Of a stretch of 64,000 nucleotides of DNA, positions 8,812 through 16,916 are shown in pieces. Both the position numbers and the translations under genes were made by a program. This DNA comes from Alphaproteobacteria bacterium. GTDB taxonomy: Bacteria; Pseudomonadota; Alphaproteobacteria; Bin65. Under the pieces are notes generated by a model. The model searched no databases. It saw only the letters and a program-made list of their open reading frames with translations, and had not been told where the DNA came from. The DNA lies in contig JAJEGH010000024.1 in assembly GCA_022819985.1 (NCBI GenBank), positions 1-64,000 on the forward strand, given 5' to 3'. The first letter of the stretch is position 1, and every line of letters starts with the position of its first letter.

Positions 8812-10066
8812 CCCGCCGTCCTCCGGCGAGCGCCGCCAGCCGCTTCAGCGGGTTGGGCAGGCCGCCGTAATCGATGCCCAGCTTGACGGCCAGCGACAGC
8901 AGGATGAACGCGAGTACGATGGTAAGCGGCGTCGCCAGGGTAATCAGGAACAGGAAGACCGCGACCGCGACCAGCACCAGCACCAGGCCGATGGCGAAGC
9001 GGGGCATCGCCGCCCAGTTGTCCGGGATCAGGCCGAACAGGCCGCGCTTGGCGAACAGCACGAGCAAGACCAGCATCGGGCCGAACACGATCATCCAGTA
9101 ATCCTGGCCGACCAGTTCCTGGAGGAACTCCTCGATCGACAGGAAGGCGAGCGCGCCGAAGACCGGGCCGAAGATCGTTCCCATGCCGCCCATGATGACC
9201 ATGATCATGATCTCGCCGGAGCGGATCCACATCATGTATTCCGGGGTCAGGAATTCCTGGTGGTTGGCGAACAGGGCGCCGGCGACGCCGCAGATTGCGC
9301 CGGCGATGACGAAGGCGGTGAGGCGGTAGCGGTAGACCGGATAGCCGAGCGCCGCCATGCGGACCGGGTTGGAATAGCCGCCGCGGATCACCATGCCGAA
9401 GCGCGAATTCACGAACCGGCGCAGCAGCAGCAGCGACAGCAGCAGGGCGCCGAAACAGAGGTAATAGAGGGTCGCGCCGTCGCCGTCGTAGAACACGTCG
9501 TCCCCGATGGCGAAAAAGGCGAAATCGCTGAATTCGTCGAGCGGCATGCCGTCGTCGCCGCCGAACGGCTCCAGGCTGATGCCGAGAAAGAACAGCATCT
9601 GCGTAAAGGCCAGCGTGATCATGATGAAATAGAGGCCGGTCGTGCGCAGCGAGATCGCGCCGATCACCAGGGCGACCAGGGCCGAGCCGACGATGGCGAC
9701 GGCGAACTGGAAATAGCCGCTGGCGAGAAAGCCGTAGGCGCAGGCCTGGCCTTCCTCGACATCGACGCACAGGTCGCTGAAATAGCGCGCCGATACGGCG
9801 ACGGCGTAGGAGCCGAGGCCGATATAGGCGGCGTGGCCGAAGCTGATCATGCCGCCATAGCCCAGGATCAGGTCCAGGCTGGCCGCCGCGATGGCGAAGA
9901 TCATCATCTTGGCCATGAAGGAGATCATGAACACGTCGTCCGCCTCGGCCGCGATAATCGGCAGGACGGCGAGGCCGATCAGGCCGATGACCATGATGAC
10001 GAAGCGCGGGTCGGCGAACGACAGGCGGATGCGCGGGTTCAGGTTGGAATAGCCGTGTCCGGCCAT
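8804..10066 (-). CDS. livM: Branched-chain amino acid type ABC transporter permease LivM
   Basis: 420 residues, strongly hydrophobic with about ten predicted membrane segments. The LivM core LILGYGGMISFGHAAYIGLG and the cytoplasmic coupling region MVIMGGMGTIFGPVFGA are typical. A loop near residues 115-130 (DLCVDVEEGQACAYGF) and another acidic loop (GDDVFYDGDGATLYY) lengthen the periplasmic side compared with short LivM proteins. The C-terminus after residue 360 contains two extra hydrophobic stretches, also seen in longer members. It lies between livH (21 bases away) and livG (overlapping). Confidence 0.9.
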   Translation of the reverse strand: MAGHGYSNLNPRIRLSFADPRFVIMVIGLIGLAVLPIIAAEADDVFMISFMAKMMIFAIAAASLDLILGYGGMISFGHAAYIGLGSYAVAVSARYFSDLCVDVEEGQACAYGFLASGYFQFAVAIVGSALVALVIGAISLRTTGLYFIMITLAFTQMLFFLGISLEPFGGDDGMPLDEFSDFAFFAIGDDVFYDGDGATLYYLCFGALLLSLLLLRRFVNSRFGMVIRGGYSNPVRMAALGYPVYRYRLTAFVIAGAICGVAGALFANHQEFLTPEYMMWIRSGEIMIMVIMGGMGTIFGPVFGALAFLSIEEFLQELVGQDYWMIVFGPMLVLLVLFAKRGLFGLIPDNWAAMPRFAIGLVLVLVAVAVFLFLITLATPLTIVLAFILLSLAVKLGIDYGGLPNPLKRLAALAGGRRDG

Positions 10067-10087
10067 GGTCTCGCCCCTCCGTCCCCG

Positions 10088-11005
10088 CTAGCCGGTGCGG
10101 GCCGGGAACAGCCCCTCCGGCTTGAAGAACAGGATCGCCGCCATGAGGATGTAGATTGTCATCGAGGCCAGCGCCGGACCGGCCGTCTGGGCGAATTCCT
10201 CATTCAGGAAGGCACGCAGGATATCCGTCATGAAGACCCGGCCGCCGATTTCTACCAGGCCGACGAGGATCGAGGCGATGAAGGCGCCGCGGATCGAGCC
10301 GATGCCGCCGATCACGATCACCACGATGGCGAGGATCAGCTTTTCCTCGCCCATGCCGCTTTCGACCGATTCAATCGGGCCGATCATGATGCCGGCGAAA
10401 CCGGCAAGCGCCGCGCCGATGCCGAACACGATCGTATAGAGCGCGATCACGTTGACGCCGAGCGCGCCGACCATGGCGCGGTTGGACGCGCCGGCCCGGA
10501 TGCGCATGCCGACCCGGGTCCGGGTAATGGCCAGGAACAGGCCGATCGCCACCAGGATACCGGCCAAAATCACGATCAGCCGGTAGAAGGGATAGGTGAA
10601 GCCGAACAGCGGGAACGGGAAATTGATCGATTCCGGCAGCTTGAATTCCTGGCTTTCCGCACCGAAGACGACCAGCACCATCTGGTTGAAGAACAGGATG
10701 CAACCGAAGGTGGCCAGCACCTGGTCCAGATGGTCCCGCGTGTAGAGCGTCCGGAAGGCGAGATATTCGAGCGCGATGCCGAGGAGCAGGATCACCGGCA
10801 GCCCGACGATAGCGGCGAGCAGGAAGCTGTCGGACTGCTGGAACACCCAGGCCGCTACATAGGCGCCCATCATGAACATAGACCCGTGGGCCAGGTTAAC
10901 GAAGCTCATGATGCCCAGAACGAGGGTCAGGCCGCCGGCGACCAGGAACAGGAAGATGCCGAACTGCAGCCCGTTCAGGACAGTCTCGAAGATCAGCTGG
11001 CCCAT
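10088..11005 (-). CDS. livH: Branched-chain amino acid type ABC transporter permease LivH
   Basis: 305 residues starting MGQLIFETVLNGLQFGIF at the ATG at 11005. The frame is open 63 bases further, but that extension is not membrane-like. Typical LivH features: GLTLVLGIMSFVNLAHGSMFMMGAY near the N-terminus, MRIRAGASNRAMVGALGVN, and the loop GIGSIRGAFIASILVG. It is the first liv gene, about 195 bases downstream of kynU on the same strand. No periplasmic binding protein gene (livJ/K) is present on either side, so the binding protein must be encoded elsewhere. Confidence 0.9.
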   Translation of the reverse strand: MGQLIFETVLNGLQFGIFLFLVAGGLTLVLGIMSFVNLAHGSMFMMGAYVAAWVFQQSDSFLLAAIVGLPVILLLGIALEYLAFRTLYTRDHLDQVLATFGCILFFNQMVLVVFGAESQEFKLPESINFPFPLFGFTYPFYRLIVILAGILVAIGLFLAITRTRVGMRIRAGASNRAMVGALGVNVIALYTIVFGIGAALAGFAGIMIGPIESVESGMGEEKLILAIVVIVIGGIGSIRGAFIASILVGLVEIGGRVFMTDILRAFLNEEFAQTAGPALASMTIYILMAAILFFKPEGLFPARTG

Positions 11006-11073
11006 GCGCCCGGCAATTCCTTCCCGGCTGACGCGGCGGTCTCCGGCAGGCCCGAGCCGGCCGGACAAAGACT

Positions 11074-11100
11074 CCGCCCGGCGTCCCTGCCGCCGGGCGG
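11074..11100 (-). other. Hairpin in the kynU-livH gap
   Basis: CCGCCCGGC (11074-11082) and GCCGGGCGG (11092-11100) form a perfect nine-base stem with a nine-base loop, about 70 bases upstream of livH. No T-run follows on the minus strand. It could be a leader structure of the liv operon or a Rho-dependent pause site. Confidence 0.35.
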
Positions 11101-11172
11101 TCCCGTGAATTCAACTGGCGCGCATAGAAACGGCGCAGCCCGGCAGTGTCAAGCCGGCTCCCCCGCCCTCTT

Positions 11173-11195
11173 CCCCGCCGGGCCGCCCGGCGGGG
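11173..11195 (-). terminator. Hairpin immediately after kynU
   Basis: CCCCGCCGGG and CCCGGCGGGG form a perfect ten-base stem around a CCG loop, four bases past the kynU stop codon. The stem is strong but lacks a following T-run, so it may protect the kynU 3' end or only partly terminate before the liv genes. Confidence 0.4.
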
Positions 11196-11199
11196 CACT

Positions 11200-12441
11200 T
11201 CAGGTAACGGCGCTGCGGGCGCGGAAGCGCGGCTGGTTCCACCGGCCGCTGTCCATGATCTCCGCCAGAACGTCCACCGCATCCCAGATGTCGACATATC
11301 GGGTGTAGAGCGGCGTGAAGCCGAAGCGCAGGATGTCCGGCGCGCGGAAATCGCCGATGACATGGCCGTCGATCAGCGCCTGCATGATCGGAAAGCCCTC
11401 CGGGTGGGCGAAGCTGACCTGGCTGCCCCGGGTGGCGTCGCGCGGCGATGCCAGCCTGAAACCGTGGTCGGTGCAGCGGCTCTCCACAAGTTCGATGAAC
11501 AGGTCGCCGAGCGCCAGCGACTTGGCGCGGACGGCGGCCATGTCGAGATCGGCCATGGTATCGAGGCTGGCTTCGAGCGCGGCGAGGCTGAGGACCGGCG
11601 GTGTGCCGCACAGGTTGCGCGCGATGCCCTCGGCCGGCGCGTAGGACCAGTCGAAATCGAAGGGTGCGGCGTGGCCCATCCAGCCGGAGAGCGGCTGCCG
11701 GATACGGTCCTGAAGCCGTTCGGCGATGAACAGGAAGGCCGGCGCGCCGGGGCCGCCGTTCAGATACTTGTAGCCGCAGCCGACGGCGAGGTCGGCATCG
11801 GCGCCGTTGAGGTCGACCGGCACGGCGCCGGCGCTGTGCGCCAGGTCCCACAGCACCAGGGCGCCGGCGTCGTGGGCCTGCTTCGTGACCGCCGCCATAT
11901 CGTGCATGCGCCCGCTGCGGTAATCGATATGGGTCAGCATCACGACCGCGACATCGTCCCGGATCGCGTCGTCCAGTTCCGCGTCGCGCTCGATCAGGCG
12001 CAATTCGTGGCCGCGGTCCAGCATCCCGGTCAGGCCCTGGGCGATGTAAAGGTCGGTCGGGAAGTTGCCCTTCTCCGAAACGATGACCTTGCGCTCCGGC
12101 CGTTCGGCCAATGCGGCGGCGAGCAGCTTGAACAGGTTGACGGAGGTCGAATCCGCGCAGACGACCTCCTCCGGTTTCGCGCCGATGAACGGCGCGAGTT
12201 TGGCGCCGCAGCGCCGCGGCATGTGGTACCAGTCGTGGGCGTTCCAGCTCTTGATCAGGTCGAGGCCCCACTGGTCCTCGATCAGTTTTCGGATGCGGTC
12301 CCCGGTGATGCGGGGGAGGGCGCCCAGCGAGTTGCCGTCGAGATAGATCATGCCGTCGGGCAGGTCGAAACGTTCGCGCACCCGCGCCAGCGGGTCGTTG
12401 GCGTCGCGTTCCAGCAGTTTTTCCCGCGTCAGGATCGTCAT
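11200..12441 (-). CDS. kynU: Kynureninase
   Basis: 413 residues. The PLP enzyme cleaves kynurenine to anthranilate and alanine in tryptophan breakdown. Diagnostic segments: MIYLDGNSLGALP near residue 31, IKSWNAHDWY (about 63-72), LTHIDYRSGRMHD (about 169-181), LWDLAHSAGAVPVDL (about 197-211) and the PLP-lysine motif GCGYKYLNGGPG with Lys at about 225. The ATG at 12441 gives the family N-terminus; the open frame upstream to 12654 is not homologous. No kynA or kynB is adjacent. The downstream liv transporter on the same strand might import an aromatic amino acid or its product, which is inference. Confidence 0.93.
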   Translation of the reverse strand: MTILTREKLLERDANDPLARVRERFDLPDGMIYLDGNSLGALPRITGDRIRKLIEDQWGLDLIKSWNAHDWYHMPRRCGAKLAPFIGAKPEEVVCADSTSVNLFKLLAAALAERPERKVIVSEKGNFPTDLYIAQGLTGMLDRGHELRLIERDAELDDAIRDDVAVVMLTHIDYRSGRMHDMAAVTKQAHDAGALVLWDLAHSAGAVPVDLNGADADLAVGCGYKYLNGGPGAPAFLFIAERLQDRIRQPLSGWMGHAAPFDFDWSYAPAEGIARNLCGTPPVLSLAALEASLDTMADLDMAAVRAKSLALGDLFIELVESRCTDHGFRLASPRDATRGSQVSFAHPEGFPIMQALIDGHVIGDFRAPDILRFGFTPLYTRYVDIWDAVDVLAEIMDSGRWNQPRFRARSAVT

Positions 12442-12626
12442 CGCACTGTCCGCCCTTCGGTCCTGTTCCCCGGCTTCGGCCGGGCCGGCAGCATAACGCG
12501 GCAGGGCAGTCGTCGGAACCGTATAAGGCCGCCCGACTCGAAGGGCGCTCGCCTTGCTTCCACCGTTGCCGGACATGCCGTAGGAAGAGCCCCTGGAAGC
12601 GATCTGGAGCAACAGCGACGAAATCC

Positions 12627-13253
12627 ATGCAGCCCGGAAGCTCCGACCCTGCAACCGTCGGCGTGCTGCTCGCCGGCGGCCGGGCGCGCCGAATGGGCGG
12701 CGGCGACAAGTGCCTGCGCCCGCTCGCCGGACGGCCGCTGCTCGCCCACGCCATCGAACGGGTTGCGCCGCAGGTCGGCCGGCTGGTCCTGAACGCCAAC
12801 GGCGATCCGGCCCGTTTCGCCGCCTTCGGCCTGCCGGTCGCCGCCGATCTGCTGCCCGGCCAACCCGGTCCGCTCGCCGGCGTGCTGACCGGCATGGCCT
12901 GGGCCGCGACGAACGCGCCGGAGGCGAACTGGGTGCTGACGGTGGCGACCGATGCGCCGTTTCTGCCGGCGGATCTGGCCGGACGGCTGCATGCCGCGAT
13001 GCGGCGAGAGGGCGCCGACATGGCCTGCGCGGCCTCTGGCGGACGGCATCACCCGGTCATCGGCCTGTGGCCTGTGGCCTTGCGCGATGCGCTCGAAGCC
13101 GCCCTGCGCGACGAGGGAATAACGAAGGTCGACCGATGGACGGCGCGCTATAGGCTGGCCGTCGCCGATTTCGATCCCGGCCCGCCGGACCCCTTCTTCA
13201 ACGCCAACCGCCCGGAAGACCTGGAAACGGCGGAGAAATTGTTGTCGACCTGA
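12627..13253 (+). CDS. mobA: Molybdenum cofactor guanylyltransferase
   Basis: 208 residues. MobA transfers GMP from GTP to molybdopterin to give the bis-MGD cofactor used by DMSO-reductase-family enzymes. The N-terminal nucleotide-binding motif LLAGGRARRMGGGDKCLRPL lies at about residues 12-31, followed by DLLPGQPGPLAGVLTGM and the metal-binding ATDAPFLPADL. The C-terminus FFNANRPEDLETAE (NxP-type ending) is typical. It is divergent from kynU. No other Moco genes are nearby. Confidence 0.9.
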   Translation: MQPGSSDPATVGVLLAGGRARRMGGGDKCLRPLAGRPLLAHAIERVAPQVGRLVLNANGDPARFAAFGLPVAADLLPGQPGPLAGVLTGMAWAATNAPEANWVLTVATDAPFLPADLAGRLHAAMRREGADMACAASGGRHHPVIGLWPVALRDALEAALRDEGITKVDRWTARYRLAVADFDPGPPDPFFNANRPEDLETAEKLLST

Positions 13254-13296
13254 TGTTCCGGCAGACGCCGCGACGAGTTTCAGACCGAAGAATTTG

Positions 13297-13328
13297 CCTA
13301 TCGCGCACAGGGCCTATCGCGCACAGGG
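13297..13328. repeat. Two perfect 16-base tandem copies
   Basis: CCTATCGCGCACAGGG occurs at 13297-13312 and again at 13313-13328 without a spacer, between mobA and the leftward VOC/cupin gene. It looks like a recent local duplication. Confidence 0.6.
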
Positions 13329-13374
13329 TAAGCGGTGTGCGGCTGCGTACCGGGGTCGAGTAGGATCAGCGGGT

Positions 13375-13521
13375 TTACCGACCGGCATGTTCGTCAGCCT
13401 CCAACTCGTCGGCCAGCTGGTTGAGTCGGTCGACATCGACGCCCGGCTTGAAGCCGAAGTCGTGAGGCTCGACCTTGTAGCGCGGGGCTTTGGGCGGCTT
13501 GCCGCGAAGTCCCAATCCGCC
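13375..13521 (-). pseudogene. Coding-like remnant downstream of the VOC/cupin gene
   Basis: On the minus strand, in the same frame as the VOC/cupin gene and directly after its TAG, 48 codons remain open to a TAA at 13375. The product includes KPPKAPRYKVEPHDFGFKPG and VDVDRLNQLADELEADEHAG. Codon choice is GC3-rich and the segment reads like a real protein C-terminus, possibly of a small antitoxin-type protein, but no start codon with a ribosome site is seen. The best reading is the tail of a broken small gene; TAG readthrough is the less likely alternative. Confidence 0.4.
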
Positions 13522-14598
13522 CTACGGCAGCCGGACCCGGAGCAGTTCCAGCGGCCCCGAAGCCGCGCCTATCCGGAAGGGGAGTTCCTTCGGCAAGGTG
13601 AAGCAGTCGCCTGCCGTAAGCGCCTGCGCTTGCCTGCCGTCGACCGAGAGCGTCATGCTTCCGTCGAGCACGAAGTGGAACAGGAATTCGCCGGTATGGC
13701 GGGTCGTAACGTCGACGCCTTCCTCCGCCTGCCGGAGAACCGAGACTTCGGCCAGGCCGCCGGTTGCCGCCGCGATGCCGAGGTCGCGCGTCTCGAACCC
13801 GGCGAGATCCGCCGGCGCCCAGCCGGCTTCCCCGGCCCGGTGAAGGACGAACCGCTGGCCGCCGAATTCCCGGTCCGGCAGGCGTCGGCCGGTCGGCAGC
13901 GGCAGGTCGTGGTCGAGCAGGGTCATGTGCTCGGCCGGGCAGCCGATCTCGATGACCTCCAGCCCGTCCGAGCATTCCAGCACCCGGTGGCGGATCTCCG
14001 GCGGCTGGAGCACGCAATCGCCCGGACCCATGACGAAGGGCTCGCCCTGGTCTTCGTAGACCAGCCGGACCCAGCCCTTGTAGTTGTAGATCATCTGGAA
14101 GCGGATCTTGTGGAAATGGACGTTGTCCGGCACCGGTCCGCCGTCCGGGATGCGGATATGGGAGGCGATGAACCGGCCGCCCTCGCGCCCCGGGATCAGG
14201 TCGCGATAGAGCATACCGGCCCGGCCGACGCCCCAGCCGTCGTCGCCTCCGCCGTTGCCGTCCGCCTTGCAGATCGTCAGGGTCTGGTCGAGCGGCGGCA
14301 GGTCGAGCGGCGGGTCGGCGTCGACCACTGTCACTCTCGTGCCGTTGGGTGCCGTGACCTCGCGCGCGCCGCCCAGCACCGCGTCGGGGTCGGCACAGGC
14401 GATGCGCAATGCGGGCGGCAAGCCCTCGGCATCGCGCTCCAGCCGGAGCCGGAGCCCGTAGCCGGACAGGCTGGCGACCGCCGGATCGTCGGCGGGATGG
14501 ACGGCGTCGAGCCGGAAGCCAAGGGTTTCCCGGAAGAAGGCGAGCGCGGCGTCGAAATCCGGGCTGGGCAGGATCACTTCGGCGGTCGGTTCTGCCAT
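13522..14598 (-). CDS. VOC (glyoxalase-like) plus double-cupin fusion protein
   Basis: 358 residues from the ATG at 14598. Residues about 1-95 look like a VOC half (VILPSPDFDAALAFFRETLG at the start). Residues about 125-230 form a first cupin with NVHFHKIRFQMIYNYKGWV and MGPGDCVLQPPEIRHRVLE. The last 100 residues form a second cupin with HTGEFLFHFVLDGSMTL and LTAGDCFTLPKELPFRI. The first cupin keeps several His residues that could bind metal, as in dioxygenases of the homogentisate or hydroxyanthranilate type; the second has few. It lies seven bases downstream of the DUF2817 gene, so they share an operon. The substrate is unknown. Confidence 0.75.
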   Translation of the reverse strand: MAEPTAEVILPSPDFDAALAFFRETLGFRLDAVHPADDPAVASLSGYGLRLRLERDAEGLPPALRIACADPDAVLGGAREVTAPNGTRVTVVDADPPLDLPPLDQTLTICKADGNGGGDDGWGVGRAGMLYRDLIPGREGGRFIASHIRIPDGGPVPDNVHFHKIRFQMIYNYKGWVRLVYEDQGEPFVMGPGDCVLQPPEIRHRVLECSDGLEVIEIGCPAEHMTLLDHDLPLPTGRRLPDREFGGQRFVLHRAGEAGWAPADLAGFETRDLGIAAATGGLAEVSVLRQAEEGVDVTTRHTGEFLFHFVLDGSMTLSVDGRQAQALTAGDCFTLPKELPFRIGAASGPLELLRVRLP

Positions 14599-14605
14599 CG
14601 TTCGC

Positions 14606-15724
14606 TCATCCGTATGGGCTGGCTGCAAGACCGGCCGCGGCCTGCCGCACCACCTGGTCCGCCGTTGCCCAGATCGTCCGTTTCCATTCCGGCTCGTCGC
14701 CGTAGAAGGCGTCGCGGATCTGCCGCTTGATCGCCTTGCCCTCGTCCGATTCCGGATCGCCGTAGAGATGCAGCCAGTTGTCGGCGCGCAGGGCCTCGAG
14801 CACCTCCGGCAGCGATTGGGTGCCGTATTCCAGCGCAACGCTCGTCACCTCGGCCTCCCCGGCGATGCCGTCGAACCCGTTTTCCATGGAACCGGTCACG
14901 GCGGCGGACAGGCTGTCGTTGCGCTCGGGCGATTTCACCTCGTCGCCGTACCACTGGCGCGCCCGGTCCGCGCCGCGTCCGTCTGCCCCTTCGACGCTGA
15001 TGATCTCGCAGGCGCCATAGTCGCCGAGGCCGGTGTGGAAATCCAGATGGGCGACCCGCCGCGCGCCGCGGCAGTGCGCCCCGACGACCGTCAGCCACGT
15101 CCGCGCCGACCAGGAAAGCGCCCGGCCGCCGTAGAACAGGCCGTCGGGAAAGTCGTATTGCCCGCCGCTCACCGCCTCCTGGAAGGCGAACATGCCGTGC
15201 TCGTTGATGTAGGCGGCGATGGCGGCATCGGCTTCCTCGCGCCCCGGCCCGCGCCAGTCCCGCGGCGTCAGCCAGGCATGGATCCCGGCATATTTTTCGT
15301 TCGCCGGATGGCCCGCGCTGTGGTCCAGATTGTTGCGGTTGAGGTCGATATTGTGCTCGGTCACCCGGCGCAGCCAGGCGAACCCGTAGGGGTTGATGGC
15401 GTGGACCAGAACAAGGGCGCAATCCGGCGGCAGCAGGTCCGCCGCCCCGGTTTCGAGCATACCGACCTGACAGCCGGAGCCACAGAATCCCTCGACGCCG
15501 TGAGTGCCGGACGAGACAATCAGCACCCCGGCCGCTTCGCCCGGCGCGGGGCCGATCCTTGCAACGTCGGTCGTGAGATCGCCGCCGTCCGGCTGCCGGG
15601 CGTTGGGATTGCGGTGAGCGGAAAGCGCGGCGCCGGCCCGTTCCGCTGCCGTGCGGAACTTTGCGCGCGCTTCGGCGTAGTCGGCCGAAAACCAGGAGTC
15701 GGGCACCGATTCGGGCAGGTTCAT
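14606..15724 (-). CDS. DUF2817 family zinc carboxypeptidase-like (M14) protein
   Basis: 372 residues. The segment IVSSGTHGVEGFCGSGCQVG contains the HxxE zinc pair of M14-like enzymes, HNIDLNRN is the substrate-carboxylate-type motif, and HLDFHTGLGDYG carries the third metal-region His. The probable catalytic Glu is in TSVALEYGTQS near the C-terminus. The ATG at 15724 was chosen because upstream codons are not family-like. The product is probably cytoplasmic, as no signal peptide is visible. It is divergent from the desaturase with a 101-base gap and sits upstream of the VOC/cupin gene. Substrates of DUF2817 enzymes are not established. Confidence 0.82.
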   Translation of the reverse strand: MNLPESVPDSWFSADYAEARAKFRTAAERAGAALSAHRNPNARQPDGGDLTTDVARIGPAPGEAAGVLIVSSGTHGVEGFCGSGCQVGMLETGAADLLPPDCALVLVHAINPYGFAWLRRVTEHNIDLNRNNLDHSAGHPANEKYAGIHAWLTPRDWRGPGREEADAAIAAYINEHGMFAFQEAVSGGQYDFPDGLFYGGRALSWSARTWLTVVGAHCRGARRVAHLDFHTGLGDYGACEIISVEGADGRGADRARQWYGDEVKSPERNDSLSAAVTGSMENGFDGIAGEAEVTSVALEYGTQSLPEVLEALRADNWLHLYGDPESDEGKAIKRQIRDAFYGDEPEWKRTIWATADQVVRQAAAGLAASPYG

Positions 15725-15825
15725 CGACGTCCGGCCTGTGTTATGATCGGGGCGGCACATGCGGCTCCATTAGGGACCAGAACCGGCGGGCGCTCAATGC
15801 CCGCCCGTGGATCGGACAGGGATCG

Positions 15826-16758
15826 ATGGACGCAGACGGACCGCCGCCGCGGACGCCCGATCATCGCGACATCGTCGGCCGGCTGGGCCGCGACCTGCGG
15901 CGCGGCCTGTTGCAGCGCTCCGACCGCAAGGGTCTCGTGCATCTTGCCGGCCATCTGGCCGCGCTCAGCGCCACCGGGATCCCGATCGCCCTGCAGGTCC
16001 CCGGCTGGCCGGTCCTGCTGCTGCCCCACGGCATCCTGCTGGTCTTCCTGTTCTGCCTGCAGCACGAGGCCGTCCACAAGACGCCGTTCCGCAGCGCCGG
16101 CCTGAACGGGGCGGCGGGCTGGGGCGCCGGGCTCGTCAATCTCCTGCCGCCGGTCTGGTTCCACCATTTCCATATGGACCATCACCGCTACACCCACGAT
16201 CCCGATCGCGATCCGGAACTGGCGAAGCCGCTGCCGCGGACGAAAGCGGGCCTTGCCTGGCTCATTGCCGGGGGGCTGTACTGGACGAGCCAGGTCCGCA
16301 CCCTGCTGGTCAACGCCGCCGGCCGCAACCGCGACGGTTTCGTGCCGCCGGCGGCCCGGGCCGCCGTGGTCTGGGAGGCCCGCTCGTTCCTTGCCGCCTA
16401 CCTGGCCGCGGCGGCGGTTTCGGTCCTGGCCGGCAGCGCGGCGCTGCTGTGGCTCTGGGTCGTGCCTGCGGTCCTGGGGCAGCCCTTCCTGCGCCTCTAT
16501 CTGCTGGCCGAACACACCGGCTGCCCACATGTCGCGAACATGCTGGAGAACACGCGCACCACCTTCACCAACCGGCTGGTGCGGTTCATCGCGTGGAACA
16601 TGCCCTACCATGTCGAACACCACGCCTACCCGGCCGTGCCGTTTCACCGGCTGCCGGCGTTCCACGCGGTCCTGCGCGACCATCTGAGCGTCACGGCGGA
16701 CGGCTACCGGGCGGCGACGCGGGACACGACGGGGGCGATCCTGCGCGGCGCGGCGTGA
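15826..16758 (+). CDS. Membrane fatty acid desaturase family protein
   Basis: 310 residues. Three His boxes of the di-iron membrane desaturase/hydroxylase fold are intact: HEAVH (80-84), HHFHMDHHRYTH (113-124) and HVEHH near residue 260. Hydrophobic segments flank them (IPIALQVPGWPVLLL, ILLVFLFCL, and a pair around 200-230). The short length and MDHHRYTHDPDRDPEL block resemble fatty-acid desaturases and ceramide/carotenoid-type relatives. The ATG at 15826 gives a full family N-terminus. Which carbon it oxidises cannot be told. Confidence 0.85.
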   Translation: MDADGPPPRTPDHRDIVGRLGRDLRRGLLQRSDRKGLVHLAGHLAALSATGIPIALQVPGWPVLLLPHGILLVFLFCLQHEAVHKTPFRSAGLNGAAGWGAGLVNLLPPVWFHHFHMDHHRYTHDPDRDPELAKPLPRTKAGLAWLIAGGLYWTSQVRTLLVNAAGRNRDGFVPPAARAAVVWEARSFLAAYLAAAAVSVLAGSAALLWLWVVPAVLGQPFLRLYLLAEHTGCPHVANMLENTRTTFTNRLVRFIAWNMPYHVEHHAYPAVPFHRLPAFHAVLRDHLSVTADGYRAATRDTTGAILRGAA

Positions 16759-16782
16759 CCGCGGCATAGAAGGCCCGGTTCG

Positions 16783-16814
16783 TTGACAGATTCGGGCGCT
16801 CTCCCTATCTGTCA
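16783..16814 (+). promoter_or_regulatory. Probable secA promoter overlapped by an inverted repeat
   Basis: TTGACA at 16783-16788 and TATCTG at 16806-16811 are 17 bases apart. The same bases form a perfect eight-base inverted repeat, TGACAGAT (16784-16791) and ATCTGTCA (16807-16814), so a dimeric regulator bound here would cover both promoter elements. It lies about 100 bases upstream of the secA start. Confidence 0.55.
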
Positions 16815-16916
16815 CCGACCCGGTTTCACGCCGCAGCCCACCCGCTTCGAAGGTCCCATGCGCCCGCTTTTCGACCGGCCGGGCGCAACGCCTTACCTGT
16901 CTCAGGAACGCCCTTC

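Noticed and set aside
8738..11308. 856-residue plus-strand frame opposite livM and livH
   Set aside because: The His/Asp/Gln/Glu-rich composition is the complement of membrane-helix codons; the minus-strand permeases are certain.
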